From DATKFM01 sp963810485 (GTDB lineage: Bacteria; Pseudomonadota; Alphaproteobacteria; Dongiales; Dongiaceae): a DNA stretch of 64,000 nucleotides. Position 1 is the first letter of the stretch, and each line of letters starts with the position of its first letter. A program made the position numbers and the translations under genes. The stretch covers positions 62,001-126,000 of the forward strand of contig CAWENQ010000005.1 of the NCBI GenBank assembly GCA_963810485.1. Direction: 5' to 3'. The notes below the pieces were generated by a model. It was not told the DNA's origin, made no database searches, and saw only the letters and a program-made list of their open reading frames with translations. Shown piece by piece: positions 60,182 to 64,000 of this stretch.

Positions 60182-60193
60182 TCCCCGCAACCA
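60182..60193. repeat. Right attachment repeat (attR core) of the genomic island
   Basis: TCCCCGCAACCA, identical to the last 12 bases of tRNA-fMet (43934-43945). No complete tRNA is present here; the preceding bases do not form a T-arm. A terminator hairpin follows 15 bases later. The surrounding 59873-60254 interval holds no other gene. Confidence 0.7.
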
Positions 60194-60208
60194 ACCTTGC
60201 CGAACAAG

Positions 60209-60243
60209 CCGCCAAGTCTCCTGACTTGGCGGATTTTCTGTTT
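60209..60243 (+). terminator. Rho-independent terminator, probably the original rRNA operon terminator
   Basis: CCGCCAAGT, loop CTCCTG, ACTTGGCGG, then ATTTTCTGTTT. It lies just outside the island's right edge. If the island were removed, it would sit 15 bases after tRNA-fMet. Confidence 0.8.
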
Positions 60244-60254
60244 GAATCCTTGCA

Positions 60255-60698
60255 TCAGGCCTTCGCGCCGAGTTTCTTGCCCAGCGCGGCGATGCCGACG
60301 GCAAAAGTGTTTCGGCCCACCCGCTCTTTGACTTGCGCTTCGTCAGCTTGCGCGACATCGAAATCAGCCGTCCATTCGACGAAGGTCTTGTCGCCCTCGG
60401 TCACCGGTTTGCAGGTGAAGCGGGCGATGTAGTTCCGGATCGGCAGCGGCGAGACGATGATGTTGTAGGTGAAGCTGCGGTCGAGGTCGCTGAAGGACAG
60501 GAGCCGCTCCCGCAAATGGCCGCCGTCGGACAGCTTGAAATTGCGCACGCAGCCGACGCGGTCGCTCGGCAGGCCGTCCTCGATATGGCTCTCGGCAATG
60601 ATCGGGTGCCATTCATGGTGGCCGTTGAAGTCGCGGGCATAGGCCCAGACCTTGTCGACCGGCAGATTGATGATCCCGCTGATATAGACATTGGCCAT
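60255..60698 (-). CDS. SRPBCC family protein
   Basis: 147 residues of the START/Bet v1-like fold. VYISGIINLPVDKVWAYARD begins the helix-grip fold, FNGHHEWHPIIAESHIEDGL follows, and SFSDLDRSFTYNIIVSPLPI is the later strand pair. Such proteins bind hydrophobic ligands or act as cyclases. It is 14 bases downstream of the UPF0261 gene on the same strand, so the two form an operon. Ligand unknown. Confidence 0.85.
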   Translation of the reverse strand: MANVYISGIINLPVDKVWAYARDFNGHHEWHPIIAESHIEDGLPSDRVGCVRNFKLSDGGHLRERLLSFSDLDRSFTYNIIVSPLPIRNYIARFTCKPVTEGDKTFVEWTADFDVAQADEAQVKERVGRNTFAVGIAALGKKLGAKA

Positions 60699-60712
60699 CT
60701 GTTTCTCCTCCC

Positions 60713-61906
60713 CTAGGGCATGATTTCGCGGAACTGCGCGACCAGGGCATCGGCAAATTCCGGATCGTTGATGTGGTACGGCAAGCGTATCAACCGGCGC
60801 TTCGGCGCGGGCTTCAGCGTGCGCTCGATGGCGTCGAACAGCGCCGCATCGGCGACGGGGTCATGGAACGCGGCACCCGGCGCATCGAGAGCCGAGACGC
60901 CTTTCTCCGGAATGAGAAACCGAACCGGACCTTCGCAACGGTTGAGCCGTTCGGCGATCCAGGCGCCGATTTGCCGGCATTCCTCTGCCGTCGTGCGCAT
61001 CAGAGTGACCTGCGGATTGTGGCGGTAGAGCAACCGGCTGCGATATTTCTCCGGCACGCTATCCGGTCCCCAGAAGTTCACCATGTCCAGCGCGCCGGCC
61101 GAGCCGACATAGGGAACGCCCGTGCGGGCGATGGCGCCCAGGCGGTCCGGACCGGCGCTCAGCACGCCGCCGAGCAGCAGATCGCAGACTTCGGTCGTCG
61201 TGGCGTCGAGCACGCCGACCAGCATGGCGCTGTCCACCAGCTTCTCCATCGCGCGGCCGCCGGAACCCGTGGCGTGGAAGACAACGCAGTCATAGTCGGC
61301 CCGCAGCACCTCGGCCGCACGGGTCACGCAGGGTGTTGTAACGCCGAACATGGTCAGGCCGATCGCCGGCTTGGCATCCGCCGCAGGCACCGGCGCCCGC
61401 GCCATGCCGACGATGGCGGCGGCGGCGTTGGTCAGGACGGCACGGCTGATGCGGTTAAGGCCGGCGATGTCGGTGACCGAGTACATCATGGCGATGTCGC
61501 TGACATCGACGAACGGGCCGACATCGCCCGACGCCAGGGTCGACACCATCAACTTCGGCACGCCGATCGGCAACGCCCGCATGCCCGCGGTGACGATGGA
61601 AGTGCCGCCGCCGCCGCCGATGCCCAGCACGCCGGCCACGTCGTTGCACTCGCCAATGAAGCGGGCGAAGGCTTTGCCCATTTCGGCAACGGCGGCGCCG
61701 CGGTCATCCGCAGTCAAGATGGCTCCGGTGTCGCGGGAATGCTGCGCTGCGATATCACGGATGACGAAATCGGCTTGGATCTTCGCCGCCCGCGTGCCGA
61801 CATCGACCAGGGCACAGGGAAAACCCGTGCCGGCGACGAGGTCTCGCAGAAAGATGAGCTCCTCGCCCTTGGTATCCGCCGTGCCGACGATGTAGATGCG
61901 CTTCAT
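60713..61906 (-). CDS. Tm-1-like ATP-binding domain-containing protein (UPF0261)
   Basis: A 397-residue protein. MKRIYIVGTADTKGEELIFL is the conserved N-terminus. GVLGIGGGGGTSIVTAGMRA and PIGVPKLMVSTLASGDVGPF are the ATP-binding Gly-rich segments, and VVFHATGSGGRAMEKLVDSA the C-terminal domain motif. The ATG at 61906 is used; the frame is open further upstream. Relatives include plant Tm-1 (antiviral) and bacterial proteins of unknown role, often near ABC transporter and aldolase genes. It is divergent from the TetR gene, which probably controls it. Confidence 0.9.
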   Translation of the reverse strand: MKRIYIVGTADTKGEELIFLRDLVAGTGFPCALVDVGTRAAKIQADFVIRDIAAQHSRDTGAILTADDRGAAVAEMGKAFARFIGECNDVAGVLGIGGGGGTSIVTAGMRALPIGVPKLMVSTLASGDVGPFVDVSDIAMMYSVTDIAGLNRISRAVLTNAAAAIVGMARAPVPAADAKPAIGLTMFGVTTPCVTRAAEVLRADYDCVVFHATGSGGRAMEKLVDSAMLVGVLDATTTEVCDLLLGGVLSAGPDRLGAIARTGVPYVGSAGALDMVNFWGPDSVPEKYRSRLLYRHNPQVTLMRTTAEECRQIGAWIAERLNRCEGPVRFLIPEKGVSALDAPGAAFHDPVADAALFDAIERTLKPAPKRRLIRLPYHINDPEFADALVAQFREIMP

Positions 61907-61979
61907 TGCGTTCCCGCGACAGGTTCGACCCGGGCCGGCGGAATTTGCTATTCCTGTGGGACGCCGGTACCGTATTGGC

Positions 61980-62696
61980 ATGACCGTCTCACGTCAAGAA
62001 TGGGACATCGTGCCGCCGGCTGCGAAAGGCCCGCGGGCGCGGATGAGGCGAACGATGCTCGATACGGCGATGCGATTGATGCAGAGTGGATTGATTCCGT
62101 CGGTGAGCGATGTCGCCGAAGCGGCGGAGGTGTCGCGCACGACCGCCTATCGCTATTTCCCAAGCCAGGCGGCGTTGATCCAGGCTGCGGTCGATGAAGC
62201 GCTGGGGCCGATCCTGGAATGGGACTCCGAGTCCGCCGACGCCGAGGAACGCATCTCCGACCTGCTCGCCTTCGCCTATCCACGCATGCATCTCTACGAA
62301 GCGACGCTCAGGGCGGCGCTTTTGCTGGCGATCGACCAATGGACAAGGCGGCAAGCCGGCACGCTGGCGCCTGAGGCGCCAATCGTGCGCGGCCACCGCA
62401 AGGCGCTGTTGCGCTTGGCGCTGGCGCCATTGCGGGGAACGCTCGACCGCAAGGCGCTCGATCGCGTCACGCAAGCCCTTTCTCTGGTGTTCGGGACCGA
62501 GGCCTTCGTCGTCCTGAAGGATATTTGGCAGCTTGACGACAAGCAGGTCCTGCGGGTGGCGCTCTGGACCGCCCAGGCCATCGTCAGAACCGCCATTGCC
62601 GAGGCCGCGACGGTTGATTCCTCTGCCGCCGGTCATGCTAAAGTCAAAGCGGCACAAAGACCGCGTAAGAAGGAGAATGGCCCAACGAACAAATAA
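61980..62696 (+). CDS. TetR/AcrR family transcriptional regulator
   Basis: A 238-residue regulator. ARMRRTMLDTAMRLMQSGLI, PSVSDVAEAAEVSRTTAYRY and FPSQAALIQAAVDEALGPIL form the TetR DNA-binding domain. The ATG at 61980 sits just before it. The divergent start of the UPF0261 gene is 73 bases away; a short palindrome, CGGTACCG, lies between. An ABC solute-binding gene follows 54 bases downstream. It is likely the local repressor of both directions; its ligand is unknown. The C-terminus is Lys/Arg-rich. Confidence 0.88.
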   Translation: MTVSRQEWDIVPPAAKGPRARMRRTMLDTAMRLMQSGLIPSVSDVAEAAEVSRTTAYRYFPSQAALIQAAVDEALGPILEWDSESADAEERISDLLAFAYPRMHLYEATLRAALLLAIDQWTRRQAGTLAPEAPIVRGHRKALLRLALAPLRGTLDRKALDRVTQALSLVFGTEAFVVLKDIWQLDDKQVLRVALWTAQAIVRTAIAEAATVDSSAAGHAKVKAAQRPRKKENGPTNK

Positions 62697-62750
62697 ACCG
62701 CTGCAGGCCGGCCCACCGGCCGCGGCACTTAGACTAGGGAGAGAAAACAA

Positions 62751-64000
62751 ATGCTCAAGAGGACCTTGCTTGGAATGCTTGCCGGCGTGACCGTCGCCTT
62801 CGCCGGCTTTACGGCTTCGGCCCAGGAGGAATTGACCATCTTTTGGGCGGAATGGGATCCGGCCAATTACCTGCAGGAGCTGGCCAACCAATACACCGCA
62901 GAGACCGGTGTCCCGGTGACCGTGCAGACGACGCCCTGGCCGGATTTCCAGACCAAAGCCTTCGCCGAGTTCAACGCCCATGGCGACGCCTATGACATCG
63001 TCGTCGGCGATTCACAGTGGCTCGGGGCCGGCTCGGTCGGCGGCCACTATGTGGATCTCACCGACTTCTTCGCCAAGCACAAACTGACCGAAGCGTTCGC
63101 GCCCGCCACCGTGCAGGCCTATGCCGAATATCCGAAGGGCGGCGGCAAGTTCTGGGCCATCCCGACCGAGGGCGACGCTACCGGCTGGGCCTATCGCAAG
63201 GACTGGTTCGAGGATCCGGCGGAGAAGGAAGCCTTCAAGGCCAAGTATGGCTACGACCTGGATGTGCCGAAAACCTGGCCGCAGATGCGCGATATCGCCG
63301 AGTTCTTCCACCGCCCGGACCAGAAGCGCTACGGCATCGCCATCTATACAGACAACGCCTATGACGCCCTGGTCATGGGCTTTGAGAACGCCCTCTTCAG
63401 CTATGGCGGCGATCTCGGCGACTATTCGAGTTACAAGGTCGAGGGCATCGTCAATTCGGGGGACGCCGTGGCGGCGCTTGAGACCTACAGGGAGCTCTAC
63501 AAATTCACACCGCCAAACTGGGGCAAGTCCTTCTTCCTGGAGAACAACCAGGCGATCACCGAGGGCCTGGCGGCGATGAGCATGAACTACTTCGCCTTCT
63601 TCCCGGCACTCGCCAACAAGGCGGCAAATCCTTACGCCGATGTCACCGGCTATTTCGCCAATCCGGCCGGTCCAGGCGGCAAGCAGCATGCGGCACTGGG
63701 CGGGCAGGGCATGTCGATCGTCAGCTATTCCACGAAGCAGGAGGAAGCCTACAAGTTCCTCGAATGGTTCATCCGCGAAGACGTGCAGAAGAAGTGGGCC
63801 GAACTTGGCGGTTACACTTGCAATGCCAAAGTCCTGGAATCATCGGAATTCCGCAAGGCAACGCCGTATAACGAGGCCTTCTATCAGTCGATGTTCATGG
63901 TGAAGGACTTCTGGGCGGTGCCGGAATATGCGGAACTGCTGACCCAGATTAATAACCGCATCTATCCCTTCGTCGTCGGCGGCGAAGGTTCTGCAAAGGA
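62751..64000 (+). CDS. Extracellular solute-binding protein of an ABC transporter (CUT1 type), partial at the window end
   Basis: At least 416 residues, with no stop before 64000. The signal peptide is MLKRTLLGMLAGVTVAFAGF. The mature protein begins QEELTIFWAEWDPANYLQEL; YDIVVGDSQWLGAGSVGGHY, KFWAIPTEGDATGWAYRKDW and KWAELGGYTCNAK are typical of sugar-binding family 1. Shine-Dalgarno AGGGAG precedes the ATG. The permease and ATPase genes are expected beyond the window. The substrate is unknown. Confidence 0.88.
   Translation, partial: MLKRTLLGMLAGVTVAFAGFTASAQEELTIFWAEWDPANYLQELANQYTAETGVPVTVQTTPWPDFQTKAFAEFNAHGDAYDIVVGDSQWLGAGSVGGHYVDLTDFFAKHKLTEAFAPATVQAYAEYPKGGGKFWAIPTEGDATGWAYRKDWFEDPAEKEAFKAKYGYDLDVPKTWPQMRDIAEFFHRPDQKRYGIAIYTDNAYDALVMGFENALFSYGGDLGDYSSYKVEGIVNSGDAVAALETYRELYKFTPPNWGKSFFLENNQAITEGLAAMSMNYFAFFPALANKAANPYADVTGYFANPAGPGGKQHAALGGQGMSIVSYSTKQEEAYKFLEWFIREDVQKKWAELGGYTCNAKVLESSEFRKATPYNEAFYQSMFMVKDFWAVPEYAELLTQINNRIYPFVVGGEGSAK

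Larger units (their letters stand above)
43946..60193. mobile_element. Genomic island integrated at tRNA-fMet (about 16.2 kb, decaying)
   Basis: Bounded by the 3' end of tRNA-fMet and a 12-base copy of it at 60182-60193. A truncated large serine recombinase is at the left edge. The interior is visibly less GC-rich than the flanks and holds accessory genes: PAS_5 protein, SodC, DUF2188, DNA ligase, GlsB, DUF421, a caa3 oxidase operon, a sorbosone-type dehydrogenase and a response regulator. Outside the right edge a rho-independent terminator (60209-60243) follows, fitting the original end of the rRNA operon. The recombinase lacks its catalytic domain, so the island is probably fixed in place. 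Confidence 0.75.

Overview
The window is GC-rich alphaproteobacterial chromosome. The rRNA operon has the layout 16S - tRNA-Ile - tRNA-Ala - 23S - 5S - tRNA-fMet, and the protein families (DUF992, PAS_5, DUF4399, CHASE2 cyclases, GcvT-type dehydrogenases) suit Rhodospirillales or relatives. The exact taxon cannot be fixed without a 16S search.

Layout. 1-3.0 kb: a dimethylglycine/sarcosine dehydrogenase-like gene with many frameshifts, divergent from a TetR regulator, with a palindromic operator candidate between them. 3.3-8.8 kb: a signalling locus of an exported protein, a CHASE2 adenylate/guanylate cyclase and a secreted caspase-like protein fused to cadherin-like repeats, an SH3b domain and a formylglycine-generating-enzyme-like domain; two tandem DUF4399 proteins follow on the other strand. 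10-18 kb: a same-strand sugar-acid/cyclitol catabolic group (IolD, NDH-2, SMP-30 lactonase, Gfo/Idh/MocA dehydrogenase, HpcH/HpaI aldolase, IlvD/Edd dehydratase). 18-22 kb: palindromic repeats and a cyclase-TPR gene bracketed by 283-bp direct repeats that duplicate the 3' end of a LysR gene. 22.6-27.7 kb: a dimethylformamidase-like gene pair and the MtnA/MtnK methylthioribose salvage pair. 28-35.8 kb: a CUT1 sugar ABC transporter with two different ATPases, an FGGY kinase and a FucU/RbsD mutarotase. 35.8-37.9 kb: DUF992 and an M23 peptidase. 38.2-43.9 kb: the rRNA operon.

43.9-60.2 kb: a genomic island of about 16 kb inserted at the 3' end of tRNA-fMet. A truncated large serine recombinase abuts the tRNA. 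The last 12 bases of the tRNA recur at 60182-60193, followed there by what looks like the original rrn terminator. The island has visibly lower GC. It carries a PAS_5 protein, SodC, stress-type small proteins (DUF2188, GlsB/YeaQ, DUF421), an ATP-dependent DNA ligase, a caa3-type oxidase operon, a sorbosone-type dehydrogenase and a response regulator. Many of its genes are decaying: the recombinase is truncated, a racemase is a fragment, ctaG is frameshifted, and the CoxI-III fusion is cut by one in-frame stop.

60.2-64 kb: core-like sequence resumes with an SRPBCC protein, a Tm-1-like/UPF0261 protein, a TetR regulator and an ABC solute-binding protein that runs off the window.

A caution on quality: several otherwise well-conserved genes carry clustered one-base shifts, mostly insertions, and tRNA-Ala is one base short. 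Sequencing or assembly error is therefore a serious alternative to true gene decay in those patches.
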